From Candidatus Avimonas caecicola (lineage in GTDB: Bacteria; Bacillota; Clostridia; Oscillospirales; Acutalibacteraceae), in the NCBI GenBank assembly GCA_904419875.1, contig CAJFTG010000012.1, forward strand, positions 1-38,736: DNA of 38,736 nucleotides, given 5' to 3'. Position 1 is the stretch's first letter, and the number at the start of each line of letters is the position of its first letter. Made by a program: the position numbers and the translations under genes. A model generated the notes under the pieces. That model ran no database searches, was not told where the DNA came from, and saw nothing but the letters and a program-made list of their open reading frames with translations. Shown one piece after another: positions 26,187 through 34,454 of this stretch.

Positions 26187-27125
26187 TGCTTAAAGGAAGA
26201 CGGTCTGCAGACCATCAGCGGCTGCTTTTTGGAGCCCTGCCAATCCCCGCAAGAAGGAGTTCCCTTCCCCTCTTCCTCCTATCTTTCCCCCTCCGCCGCC
26301 CGCATCCGTCCCCCCTCCTCCCCTCCTCCCGACGGCGGAAAGATGCCGGCGGTCTTCAACGCTCCTGTCCACAGGCGGCCTCAGCCCGGAACCTCAAAAG
26401 GCGTCCGGAAGCCGATTGGCCCTTTTTGTTTCGGGAACGCGCCGGCTGGGTTTCCGTCCGCAGGGTGTCCAAAGAGTGGCTATGGGACGATCCGCCGTGA
26501 ATCCCGCTCCTCGTCTCCTCCGGCCGTTCCCCCGCCTTTGCCGGCTGAAGGATTCTCCCCGGGAGAAGACCCGCCGCGGGGGACCCCGGCTTCAGGGACC
26601 CCCGGCCCCTTCCGCCTGGATCTTGCCCCTGTCCGCCCCTGCCCCATCCCTGCCCCGCCTGCTCTCTTCCGGTTATACCGGCGTCCCCGCTGCCACAGCG
26701 CCGGAAGCGTCCTTCCACCCCCCTGCTTTTCAGAAGCACCGTCCTCATACAAACAACCATCTTCCGGCAGGGCCAGGGGATGGTACACAAACAGGCAAAA
26801 GCCCTTTGGCCTTCAAATACGCGTCAAACGTGTAAATACGGTCTGCCGGCCGCTCCAAGACTGTTACTTGCCGCCCGGGAACGGGCCGGGTTCCTTCATC
26901 GTCGGCTGTTCGCCCATCGGTCTTTTTTCGGCGGATTTGCTATATACGCCTCTCTGTGTGATCGACCGCTCACGTCGTTCAGGCTCATCCGCACGCCTTC
27001 CCCTTGCTATTATAAAAGTGCCGCCGGCAGACCGCGTTCCCATTCCGGCAAAGGGCGTTCTTCCGTCTTCCCGGTCGCCCCGTGCTCGCCCCCAACCACT
27101 TGTTGGGGCCAGTTGGATGCTGCAA
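26187..27125. other. GC-rich, pyrimidine-skewed stretch without a recognisable gene
   Basis: Nearly 1 kb between the cluster terminator and the M23 terminator. 26262-26335 is almost pure C/T on the plus strand. Open frames occur on both strands but are compositionally biased (Pro/Arg/Ser or Gly/Arg) and lack ribosome sites. I see no mobile-element remnant. Confidence 0.45.
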
Positions 27126-27156
27126 AAAGAGGCATGGCCATAGGCCATGCCTCTTT
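27126..27156 (-). terminator. Intrinsic terminator of the M23 peptidase gene
   Basis: A perfect 14-bp stem (arms 27126-27139 and 27143-27156, each GGCATGGCC-like) with a 3-base loop. On the minus strand the stem ends in TTTTT, about 34 bases after the M23 stop, so it terminates that gene. Confidence 0.88.
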
Positions 27157-27189
27157 GAACACTCTTATCGGATTCCTCAAACGCCGCCA

Positions 27190-28959
27190 TCAGAGATAGG
27201 GCAGCGGATTGACCGGGCTGCCGTTGACGCGGATTTCAAAATGCAGGTGCGGCCCGGTAACATTCCCGGAACTGCCCGCACGGGCGATCAACTGGCCCTG
27301 GCTGACCTTCTGGCCGGCCCGCACCAGAATCTGGCTGCAGTGCGCATACATTGTGCGGTATCCGCCGCCATGGTCGACAATCACATACAGCCCGTAGCCG
27401 CCGCCCCAGCCGCTGGTGTTGACTTCCACCACCGTACCGCCGTCCGCGGCGATGATGTCCTTGCCGTAAACCCCGTTGCCGGAAATATCAATGCCATCGT
27501 GGAAAGAGCCCCAGCGATAGCCGTATCCGGAGGAAACCGTCTTGCAGCTCGGCAGCGGCCAGATAAACCGTCCGGTTGAGATGCCGTCCCCCTGGGCGCT
27601 GACGCTCGGATTCACCTTCTTCGCGCCGACCACAACCACCTTTTCCACCGGCTCCTTGGTCACTTCCGTGGAAAGGATCGTGCGGGACTGCTCCAGCCCG
27701 TCGAGATAGGTGACCTCCGCCGTTACCAGGCGTTCGCCGTTCTGTCCCTGAGTCGTCACCTTTTCGTAGCCGATATACTGGCTGCCGTCCTCCACCTTTT
27801 TGGTGGTGTAGGCGATGGATTCGGTGTACTCGACCGTGCGGACCACCTGCACCCGCAGATACGGCTGCGCCTTCTGAATAAGCACATCCACATCCGGGAA
27901 GATGTTGTCGTCAAAACCGGGATTCAGGGACCGGAGCTGATCCAGGCTCATATCGGTTTTGGCCGCGATGGACAGAGGCGCGTCCCCCGGGATGATGGTG
28001 TAATATTTGTCCACCACGGTTTCGTGGGTCAGATACTCTTCCATCTCCTCGGCCGTTTTGATGGAGGAAACCGGATACAGCCCCTCGACAATCTCCACGT
28101 CCTGTACGAACTCCACCCGTTCGTCCGCGCCGTCCTCGCTGCGGTAAGCATCCAGAATGCCGTCCAGAACCCCGTCCAGCTCGCTGCGGGACTGCACCGA
28201 ACCCTCAAACTTACCGTCGATATACAGCCCGCACACCTCCGCGATCGAATCGCTCGAGGAACGCAGAATGCTGTCGCAAAGTTCCTTTTCATCCATGATC
28301 TCCGTTTTGGACACCATGGTCAGGGTCATTTTCGGGGTACGCTCCACCTGAAAGGAATTGTCCGTGTTGATGACCCGGTCGGCCGCCAGATTGGCGGCGC
28401 TGTCAAAGACCGATTCATCCGAAATATACCCCAGCGTCTCGCCGTTGTATTCCAGCGCCAGGGCAAAGGTCTGATGGCTCCAGAAATTGATGGTGAACGC
28501 CAGCGCGCACGCCGCCCCGACGGGAGCCGCCAGATTGAGAAGGCTTTTCAGGGCATGGCGGTGGCGGCGCACAGCCAGAAACGGCAGCAGGAGCGCCTGC
28601 CCCACCGCATGGAGCGGATGGCGGCGGAACGCCTCACGCACGCGGCGGCCCGCCAGGGGAAAGCCTTTGCCAAAACGGACGATTTCCGCGCCGACCGCAC
28701 GCAGATGCCGCAGCACCAGGAAATCCAGTCCTTTATACAGTACACGTCCGGCAGGAGCGAACAAGCGGGCCAGGCGTTTCCCCGCAAACCGGATGAGACG
28801 CACGCTTTGAATCCCCGTCCAGTAAGAAAGGGAGTAACCGGTCCGATAAACAGCCTTGACGCGCGGCCAGACGCGGTTTTTCACATTCCCGCAAAGCCAG
28901 CGCCCAAACCGCGCGGCCTGCTGTGCGATTTCCTTTCCGCCAAGTGGCAAACAGCTCAC
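27190..28959 (-). CDS. Membrane-anchored M23 peptidase with LysM and G5 domains
   Basis: A peptidoglycan endopeptidase-like protein of 589 residues. A long basic N-terminus (1-138) precedes one membrane helix (about 140-160). A mixed region (165-310), a LysM-like domain (about 318-363, YYTIIPGDAPLSIAAKTDMS) and a G5 domain (about 370-447) follow. The M23 domain (about 465-589) has HDGID (His487, Asp491), YAHCS (His540) and HLHFE (His571/573), the zinc and catalytic residues of lysostaphin-type enzymes. GTG at 28959 was chosen because AGGAAAGGAA precedes it; the frame runs on to 29088, but that lies inside the promoter. It acts in cell-wall remodelling. Confidence 0.88.
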   Translation of the reverse strand: MSCLPLGGKEIAQQAARFGRWLCGNVKNRVWPRVKAVYRTGYSLSYWTGIQSVRLIRFAGKRLARLFAPAGRVLYKGLDFLVLRHLRAVGAEIVRFGKGFPLAGRRVREAFRRHPLHAVGQALLLPFLAVRRHRHALKSLLNLAAPVGAACALAFTINFWSHQTFALALEYNGETLGYISDESVFDSAANLAADRVINTDNSFQVERTPKMTLTMVSKTEIMDEKELCDSILRSSSDSIAEVCGLYIDGKFEGSVQSRSELDGVLDGILDAYRSEDGADERVEFVQDVEIVEGLYPVSSIKTAEEMEEYLTHETVVDKYYTIIPGDAPLSIAAKTDMSLDQLRSLNPGFDDNIFPDVDVLIQKAQPYLRVQVVRTVEYTESIAYTTKKVEDGSQYIGYEKVTTQGQNGERLVTAEVTYLDGLEQSRTILSTEVTKEPVEKVVVVGAKKVNPSVSAQGDGISTGRFIWPLPSCKTVSSGYGYRWGSFHDGIDISGNGVYGKDIIAADGGTVVEVNTSGWGGGYGLYVIVDHGGGYRTMYAHCSQILVRAGQKVSQGQLIARAGSSGNVTGPHLHFEIRVNGSPVNPLPYL

Positions 28960-29077
28960 TTCCTTTCCTGCAAACAACACCGGCGCGGAGCCTGTCCGCC
29001 GGGAGCATCGAATACCGCACTCCGGCCGGCCCGGGACGCCATGGAAATAGTTACAATCTTGTAACAACCTGTACTCT

Positions 29078-29105
29078 ATTATACTCAAAAGTTACAGGAT
29101 TGCAA
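29078..29105 (-). promoter_or_regulatory. Promoter of the M23 peptidase gene
   Basis: On the minus strand a -35 TTGCAA (plus 29100-29105), 16 bases and a -10 TATAAT (plus 29078-29083). It rules out starts upstream of about 29071 and supports the GTG at 28959. Confidence 0.75.
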
Positions 29106-29183
29106 CCCTTTTTAAGGAAGTTTATAACTTTATGGTAAAATATTTTCCTCAGTCGCCGACTTTCATAGTGAACAATAACGAAT

Positions 29184-29654
29184 TTACTGGGGATAACACA
29201 GTCTAAGCGGCGACCAATCTTCCAGGATATGGAGCATGTCTCCGGCATATTTCCTCGCCCGGGGCAGGTCGTGCTCCCGGTAATTTCCGCATTCCGCCGC
29301 CGACGCGCCGGGGATTTCCCCCTCGAAAGCGGCGATAAAGGCCAGCGCTTCCTTCGTCAGCGCGATCACGGTTTCCGCAGGCAGGCCGCGGGTGAGAAAA
29401 TAAAAGCCGGTGCGGCAGCCCATAGGCCCGAAATAGACCACCCCATCGCGGTGCTCGCTGCCGCGCACGTAGGTGGCAAACAGGTGCTCGATGGTATGCA
29501 TCGCCGCCGTTTCCAGGTAAGGCGGCGTATTCGGGCGCACAAAACGCAGGTCGTAGGTCGTGACATCCCCGTCCGCCCGGGAGGTGTACATGCCCGGCGT
29601 CAGCCGGGTATGGTCAATTTGGAAGCTGGCGATTTTTTGAAGCTTGTCCGGCAT
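29184..29654 (-). CDS. luxS: S-ribosylhomocysteine lyase LuxS
   Basis: LuxS cleaves S-ribosylhomocysteine to homocysteine and DPD, the precursor of autoinducer-2, in the activated-methyl cycle. At 156 residues it has the family's normal length. The metal site is complete: HTIEH (His53, His57) and Cys122 in ECGNYREHD, plus the catalytic Cys80 in MGCRTG. The ATG at 29654 has AGGGGA upstream. It follows the phospholipase-like gene by 81 bases on the same strand and may share its transcript; the M23 gene downstream has its own promoter. Confidence 0.97.
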   Translation of the reverse strand: MPDKLQKIASFQIDHTRLTPGMYTSRADGDVTTYDLRFVRPNTPPYLETAAMHTIEHLFATYVRGSEHRDGVVYFGPMGCRTGFYFLTRGLPAETVIALTKEALAFIAAFEGEIPGASAAECGNYREHDLPRARKYAGDMLHILEDWSPLRLCYPQ

Positions 29655-29735
29655 GAGCCCGGTCCCCTTTTATACATAATATTTAAAGCGCTCCTGTATT
29701 CCCGCGATTTCCGCGCCGAAGAGCCGCCGTTCGGT

Positions 29736-30686
29736 TCAGTCCTTCAGCTCATAGACGCCCGGCAGATCGCTGGAAAATCCGCGGTCCTGGGTGATCTCCT
29801 GCATGGAACGGTCGCCGGAGAGGGCGCCGACGAATTCAACGATCATGTCCGCCGCCTCGTTGGCCGCCAGATCGTACAGATCGAAAAAGCTGTCGGTGCT
29901 GGTATAGTCCTCGTCAAAGGGGTTTTTCCACTCGGCGTGCCGCTCATTGGCATAGTCCCAATCTCCGGTGTTCAGCGGACGGAGCAGAGAGGTGGCGAAA
30001 TGCCCGCCCCGGGTCAGCTTCTCCACCGGCCGGAACAGCAGCTTCTGCCGCAGCATGGAACGGTCCGTCATGAAGAACAGGGCATGCCGCATGTCCCCGG
30101 GCGCACGGGCCAGGTGCTCCGCCGGGACATCCATCCCGAACAGGCGGGAAAGCACCGGCTGATACAGCCGGCCGACCGCCAGATACAGGCCGTCGTGGTC
30201 CTTAGGCAGCACCGCCTGCAGCTTGAAATCCCGGATCAGCCGGCCCGATTCCCGCCGGAGGGTGAGGGTATCCAGCGCGCTCTCGATCCGAAAATGATAC
30301 TGGTGGGCGTTCTTTCCATAGCCGGGGTCCGCCTTTTCCAGTTCCTTCTGCGCCCAGAGAATATAGGGATGGGCGGCGCGGTCCAGCGCATAATGGCAGA
30401 AAAAGCCCTCCACATACCCGAGCATCCGGTCGGGCTGGCGGCGCTCCGCCCGCAGGACGCGGCGGAACTCCTCAAACAGGCGGGCCGGGCTGATCCGGTG
30501 CAGCTTCTGCCCGGCGGCAACACAGCTTTGCCCCGGCTCCCACGGCAGGACCCGGTGAAAGAAAAATATGTCCGGCCCCTGAGCGCCGATCAGCGCCGCC
30601 TCGCGGTCCGCGACCTCGATTCCCGCCTTTTTCAGCTTGGAAAACACGCGGAGCGCAAATTCATAGTGGGTTACCAGCGCAGGCAT
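29736..30686 (-). CDS. Zinc-dependent phospholipase C-like protein
   Basis: A 316-residue protein of the Zn-dependent phospholipase C (PF00882-type) group. It has the N-terminal MPALVTHYEF, the QGPDIFFFH segment and FFCHYALDRAAHPYI, where spaced His/Asp residues fit metal ligands. There is no signal peptide, unlike the secreted toxins of this fold, so an intracellular or housekeeping role is likelier. Homologues are common in Clostridia as uncharacterised proteins. I chose the ATG at 30686 because GGAGGA lies 7 bases upstream; the longer frame to 30743 lacks a ribosome site. Confidence 0.82.
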   Translation of the reverse strand: MPALVTHYEFALRVFSKLKKAGIEVADREAALIGAQGPDIFFFHRVLPWEPGQSCVAAGQKLHRISPARLFEEFRRVLRAERRQPDRMLGYVEGFFCHYALDRAAHPYILWAQKELEKADPGYGKNAHQYHFRIESALDTLTLRRESGRLIRDFKLQAVLPKDHDGLYLAVGRLYQPVLSRLFGMDVPAEHLARAPGDMRHALFFMTDRSMLRQKLLFRPVEKLTRGGHFATSLLRPLNTGDWDYANERHAEWKNPFDEDYTSTDSFFDLYDLAANEAADMIVEFVGALSGDRSMQEITQDRGFSSDLPGVYELKD

Positions 30687-30754
30687 GTCCCATTCCTCCA
30701 TTTCCGGGAAGATACCGGGAGGGCGCGCGCTTCCCCCCGGCACAAACTGGTCCT

Positions 30755-30763
30755 ATTATACCA
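30755..30763 (-). promoter_or_regulatory. Extended -10 promoter of the phospholipase/luxS unit
   Basis: On the minus strand TGGTATAAT (plus 30755-30763) is an extended -10. A TTGACA lies further upstream, but with a 22-base spacer that is too long, so the extended element probably compensates for a weak -35. Confidence 0.55.
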
Positions 30764-31797
30764 TCTGCCCCGGGAAAAAGGATGTCAAAAATGCAAACAT
30801 TAAGAAAATCTACCGATTTCCTAAGAAACGGCCCTCCTTTGCCCGCAAAGGCGCCGGCGTTCGCCCCGGTTTCCCGGCTTGCGCCCGGTCTCCCCATCGC
30901 GCCGGCAGCCCTGCGCCTGCGGACAGCTTTTCGGGATATCCAAACCGCGGTGCGGGCCGCAGGGCGCTGCCCGTGCCTCCCATACCGGATGGACAACCAA
31001 AAAGGGGGCGATTCCCACATCCGTTCCACGATCTGCCGGATAATCCGCCGCATAAGCCCCCGCGTAAAGGAAAGGACGGCGGGGCATTCGCCCCCGGCAC
31101 ATCCGGCGTCAAATCCGGCGGGACCAGGCAGAGCGTTTCATCATCACCCCGGCAGGGCTTTCCCGTTTGGTCCGGCAGGAGGCTGCCGACGGTGCCGGCC
31201 GGCGTTTGCCAGGACGGTCTCCCCGCCCGAAAAGCCCCCGCGCGTCCGCCGCCGTCCGCAGGCGGGCGGTCAACGCCGCGGGGGAGCGGCCCCTCCCGTC
31301 CCCGCTCCTCCGGCGCCTGGCCAATCCCCGCCCGAAAGGAGCCCCGCCGGCGTATACGGGACAGGCGCTGCTTCCTCCCCTCCCGCGGCGCGGTCTGCGC
31401 CAGCCGGCGGACGATGGCCGCCGGTTCTTTCAGGCGCTCCCTGCGCGGCATCATCCGGCCCGACGCCGCAAACCTGTTCCAGCAGCAGGCAGTTCCCCCT
31501 CCCGCGGCAAGCGGCCGGGGCGCGCAGTCCGGGCAGACCTCGCTGTTAAGCCGGCGTTTCTCGGGGAAATCCCGGCGTCTCCCGCATTTCCGCAGCAGTC
31601 CCCGTACATCCCCGTACAGCCCCGTGCAACCCCGTGCAGCCCGGCCGGGGATTGCGCAGCCGGGTACGCCGCGTGGATAAACCCGATAGGGGGACGGCAC
31701 GGCGGCGCTCCGCTTGTGCCGTTGAAGAGCCGCCCGCACCCGCTTGTCCGCCGCTTTCCTGCACCGCCTTCCGGGAAAGAACCCCGCCTTCTTTTCT
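30764..31797. other. GC-rich stretch without a recognisable gene
   Basis: About 1 kb with open frames on both strands, all biased to Arg/Pro/Gly and without ribosome sites. It begins with a short AT-rich piece (30775-30835). It contains a 10-bp tandem repeat at 31600-31639, and CTTCCCAGC-type direct repeats near 31800 where the RluA gene ends. No gene seen. Confidence 0.45.
31600..31639. repeat. Four-copy 10-bp tandem repeat, unit CCCCGTRCAN
   Basis: Four adjacent units: CCCCGTACAT, CCCCGTACAG, CCCCGTGCAA and CCCCGTGCAG. The first seven or so bases are constant except for A/G at position 7. The repeat is noncoding in any supported frame. Confidence 0.85.
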
Positions 31798-32754
31798 TCA
31801 GCCTTCCCAGCCTTCCCGGCTTTCCCAGCCGCCCCAGCGGCCGGGCTGCGCATCCCAGCCCCGCTCCCGGAGCAGGGAGGCCATATCCTCCGGCAGCGGC
31901 GCGGTCAGCGCAATCTCCCGGCCGGTTTCAGGATGGAGGAACCGCATGGCGGCGCAGTGCAGGGCGTGCCGCGGCAGCGTCGTCCCGTCGGTCCCGTACA
32001 TCGTGTCCCCGGCCAGGGGATGCCCCAGCCAGGCCATATGCACCCGGATCTGGTGGGTGCGGCCGGTTTCAATCCGCACCCGCAGAAGGGACAGGGCGTC
32101 GGAGGAAGCGAGCGCCTCCCAGCGGGTGAGGCAGTATCGGCCGCCCTCCGTCCCCGGAGGGACGACCTCCCGCGTGATGCCGAAGCCCGGCCGGACCCGG
32201 ATGGGCCGTTCGATCACCCCTGCCCCCTCCAGGCGGCCGAGGACCAGGGCGCGGTATTCCTTCTCCACCGTCCCCCCGCCGGGCACGCCGCTCCCCAGCC
32301 GGTGGGCGGCATGCGGGTTTTTGGCGGCGAGGAGCAGGCCGCTGGTGTTCCGATCCAGCCGGTTGACCGGCCGGAAGGCGAGGGCCGCCCCCTCCTGCTG
32401 AAAGTGGGCGACCACCGCCGCGGCGAGAGTGGGGCCGTCGTGCCCGGCGGAGGGATGCACCGCCAGGAAAGGCGGCTTGTCCACCACCAGCAGCGCCCCG
32501 TCCTCGTAGACGACGGACAAAGGCAGGTCGGCCGCCTCCACCCGCACGGTATCCGCCGGCATCCGAAGCCGCACCGTCTGCCCCGCCCGCAGGAAATCGA
32601 CGGCCCGCACCGGCGCGCCGTCCGCCGTGATGCCGCCCTCCACCCGTTTGAGCCGGGCGAGCAGCCGGGCGGATACGCCGCAGCCCCGGCGCAGGAAGGT
32701 TTTCACCATCGCACCGTCGTATTCCTCCGGCACCGGATAGCTCACTGCCGGCAC
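31798..32754 (-). CDS. RluA-family 23S rRNA/tRNA pseudouridine synthase
   Basis: A 318-residue RNA pseudouridine synthase. An N-terminal S4-like region (about 15-75, VKTFLRRGCGVSARLLARLKR) precedes the catalytic domain. That domain has HPSAGHDGPTL and RPVNRLDRNTSGLLL, where the Asp of RLDRNTSG is the catalytic residue, then GRTHQIRVHMAWLGHPLAGD. RluD-type members modify helix 69 of 23S rRNA; the exact target of this paralogue is not certain. GTG at 32754 was chosen because AAGGAGG lies 8-9 bases upstream; the longer frame to 32901 overlaps the ilvE terminator. Confidence 0.92.
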   Translation of the reverse strand: MPAVSYPVPEEYDGAMVKTFLRRGCGVSARLLARLKRVEGGITADGAPVRAVDFLRAGQTVRLRMPADTVRVEAADLPLSVVYEDGALLVVDKPPFLAVHPSAGHDGPTLAAAVVAHFQQEGAALAFRPVNRLDRNTSGLLLAAKNPHAAHRLGSGVPGGGTVEKEYRALVLGRLEGAGVIERPIRVRPGFGITREVVPPGTEGGRYCLTRWEALASSDALSLLRVRIETGRTHQIRVHMAWLGHPLAGDTMYGTDGTTLPRHALHCAAMRFLHPETGREIALTAPLPEDMASLLRERGWDAQPGRWGGWESREGWEG

Positions 32755-32861
32755 GGGCCTCGCCTCCTTGCAAAACCGCCCGCCGCCGTAAACGGAATAC
32801 GGCCGGGCCGGTAAAATCTCGGTTCGGACGGAGAAGGCGCCGAATGGGGCCGCCAATTCAA

Positions 32862-32887
32862 AAGACGCCGCCATACGGCGGCGTCTT
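32862..32887 (-). terminator. Intrinsic terminator of ilvE
   Basis: AAGACGCCGCC (32862-32872), an ATAC loop and GGCGGCGTCTT (32877-32887) form a perfect 11-bp stem. On the minus strand it is followed by TTGAATT, giving a CTTTTGAATT tail about 75 bases after the ilvE stop. Confidence 0.82.
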
Positions 32888-32962
32888 CGGCCTCGAAGCA
32901 ATTGGCAGGCCGCCCCAAAGGCGGACCCGCCGCCGCGGCCTTCTTTTCCGGGATGCGCCTAC

Positions 32963-34030
32963 TCAGACCCGCACGACCCAGCCGAACGGATCGGGGAGGC
33001 GGCAATTCTGAATCCCGGTCAGGGTATCGTACAGCTTCTGGGCGGTTTCGCCGATCCTCCCGCCGTTGATGACGATGTGCCGGTCGTCCACCTTCAGCTC
33101 GCCGATGGGGGAAATGACCGCCGCCGTGCCGGTGCCGAAAGCCTCCTCCAGCGTGCCGTTCTGTGCGGCTTCCACCACCTCGTCCAGGGCGAGGCGGCGC
33201 TCGGTCACCCGGCAGCCCCAGGACCTGAGCAGCTCGAGGCAGGACATCCGGGTGATGCCGCCGAGGATGCTGCCCTGCAGGGCGGGGGTGACGATTTCGC
33301 CGCCTATTTTGAAGAAGACGTTCATCGTCCCCACTTCCTCAATGTATTTGCGTTCCACGCCGTCCAGCCACAGCACCTGGGTATAGCCCTGTTCGGCGGC
33401 CACGTCCTGCGCCTTGAGGGAGGCGGCGTAATTGCCCCCGGTCTTGGCAAAGCCCATGCCGCCCTTGACCGCGCGGACATATTCCCGCTCCACATAAATC
33501 TTCACCGGGTCCAGGCCCTCCGGATAATACGGGCCCACCGGGGAAAGGATGATGACAAACAGCAGATGATTGGCCGGATGCACCCCGACGTGCGCATCCA
33601 CCGCGATAATGAAGGGGCGGATGTACAGGGAGTTGCCCTCCCCCTCCGGGATCCAGTCCTGATCCAGCCGGACCAGCTCCTTGACCGCCTCCACCGCGAA
33701 CGCCTCGTCGATCGGGGGGATGCAGAGCCGGTCGTTGGACACGTTCAGGCGGGCCATGTTCTTTTCCGGGCGAAAAAGGACCACGCCGCCGTCCGGCGCA
33801 CGGTAGGCTTTCATGCCCTCGAAAACCTCCTGCCCGTAGTGCAGGCACATCGCCGCCGGGTCCAGGGAAAGCGGGCCGTACGGGACGATGCGGGGGTCGT
33901 GCCAGCCTTCGCCCGCGTCGTAGTTCATCAGAAACATGTGGTCGGTGTAATAATTGCCGAAGCCCAGCTTGCTGCTGTCGGTCGGCTTGCGCTTGGGATG
34001 GGTGGTGCGTTCCACCGGGATCGTTTGCAT
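32963..34030 (-). CDS. ilvE: Branched-chain amino acid aminotransferase
   Basis: A PLP-dependent fold-type IV aminotransferase that interconverts valine, leucine and isoleucine with their 2-oxo acids. At 355 residues it has the length of the larger BCAT subgroup found in eukaryotes and many Gram-positives. Visible motifs are LHYGQEVFEGMKAYR, LYIRPF, and GMGFAKTGGNYAAS with the PLP lysine in AKTGGNY, then EVGTMNVFF and ILGGITR. The ATG at 34030 has AAAGGA upstream, at slightly long spacing. It has its own promoter and terminator, so it is monocistronic. Confidence 0.96.
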   Translation of the reverse strand: MQTIPVERTTHPKRKPTDSSKLGFGNYYTDHMFLMNYDAGEGWHDPRIVPYGPLSLDPAAMCLHYGQEVFEGMKAYRAPDGGVVLFRPEKNMARLNVSNDRLCIPPIDEAFAVEAVKELVRLDQDWIPEGEGNSLYIRPFIIAVDAHVGVHPANHLLFVIILSPVGPYYPEGLDPVKIYVEREYVRAVKGGMGFAKTGGNYAASLKAQDVAAEQGYTQVLWLDGVERKYIEEVGTMNVFFKIGGEIVTPALQGSILGGITRMSCLELLRSWGCRVTERRLALDEVVEAAQNGTLEEAFGTGTAAVISPIGELKVDDRHIVINGGRIGETAQKLYDTLTGIQNCRLPDPFGWVVRV

Positions 34031-34075
34031 TGATGACCAGTCCTTTCGGTTATATCCCCGGATTCTCTTTTACAA

Positions 34076-34104
34076 ATTATAGTCCCGTCCCCTGCAAATT
34101 GCAA
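34076..34104 (-). promoter_or_regulatory. Promoter of ilvE
   Basis: On the minus strand a -35 TTGCAA (plus 34099-34104), 17 bases and a perfect -10 TATAAT (plus 34076-34081). The leader before the ATG would be about 40 nt. Confidence 0.82.
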
Positions 34105-34332
34105 GAAGCGGCGCCTATTTTTTCATTTTTCCGGCGATTTCCGGCGGGCCGTCCCGCGGGATACTTCGCAGAACCCTCCGCCGCCCGCCCCGCTCCCCCT
34201 GTTTTCCCTGTTACCCCTGTTACCCCATTTTCCCTCACTTCCTTCACGGCTTCCGCCTCCGCAGGCCCGCCGAAGCCGGCCGCGGGAAAGCCGGCAAAAT
34301 CGGCGCGGGGGCGGCTTTTCCCGCGGCGGGCC

Positions 34333-34360
34333 TTGTATTTTCCGCACAGTCTGGTAAAAT
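34333..34360 (+). promoter_or_regulatory. Promoter of metG
   Basis: TTGTAT (34333-34338), 16 bases and TAAAAT (34355-34360). The leader before the metG ATG is about 85-90 nt. An overlapping TATAAG could be an alternative -10. Confidence 0.65.
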
Positions 34361-34454
34361 ATAAGAAAACCGGCGGTTCCGCCCGTCTCCGGGCGGCCGA
34401 CCAGCGCCGCGCCCGCCGGTCTGTGGGCTGCGGCGGCAAGGGAGGAAACGTCCA

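Larger units (their letters stand above)
34031..34454. other. Divergent intergenic region between ilvE and metG
   Basis: It holds the ilvE promoter (34076-34104, minus) and the metG promoter (34333-34360, plus). I looked for a T-box leader before metG and found no conserved TGGNACCGCG-type motif. Between the promoters the sequence is GC-rich without a gene. Confidence 0.6.

Noticed and set aside
31600-31639. CRISPR-like array
   Set aside because: The four 10-bp units are directly adjacent without spacers and too short for CRISPR repeats.
34031-34454. T-box riboswitch upstream of metG
   Set aside because: The conserved TGGNACCGCG-type T-box sequence and antiterminator were not found, and the leader is short.
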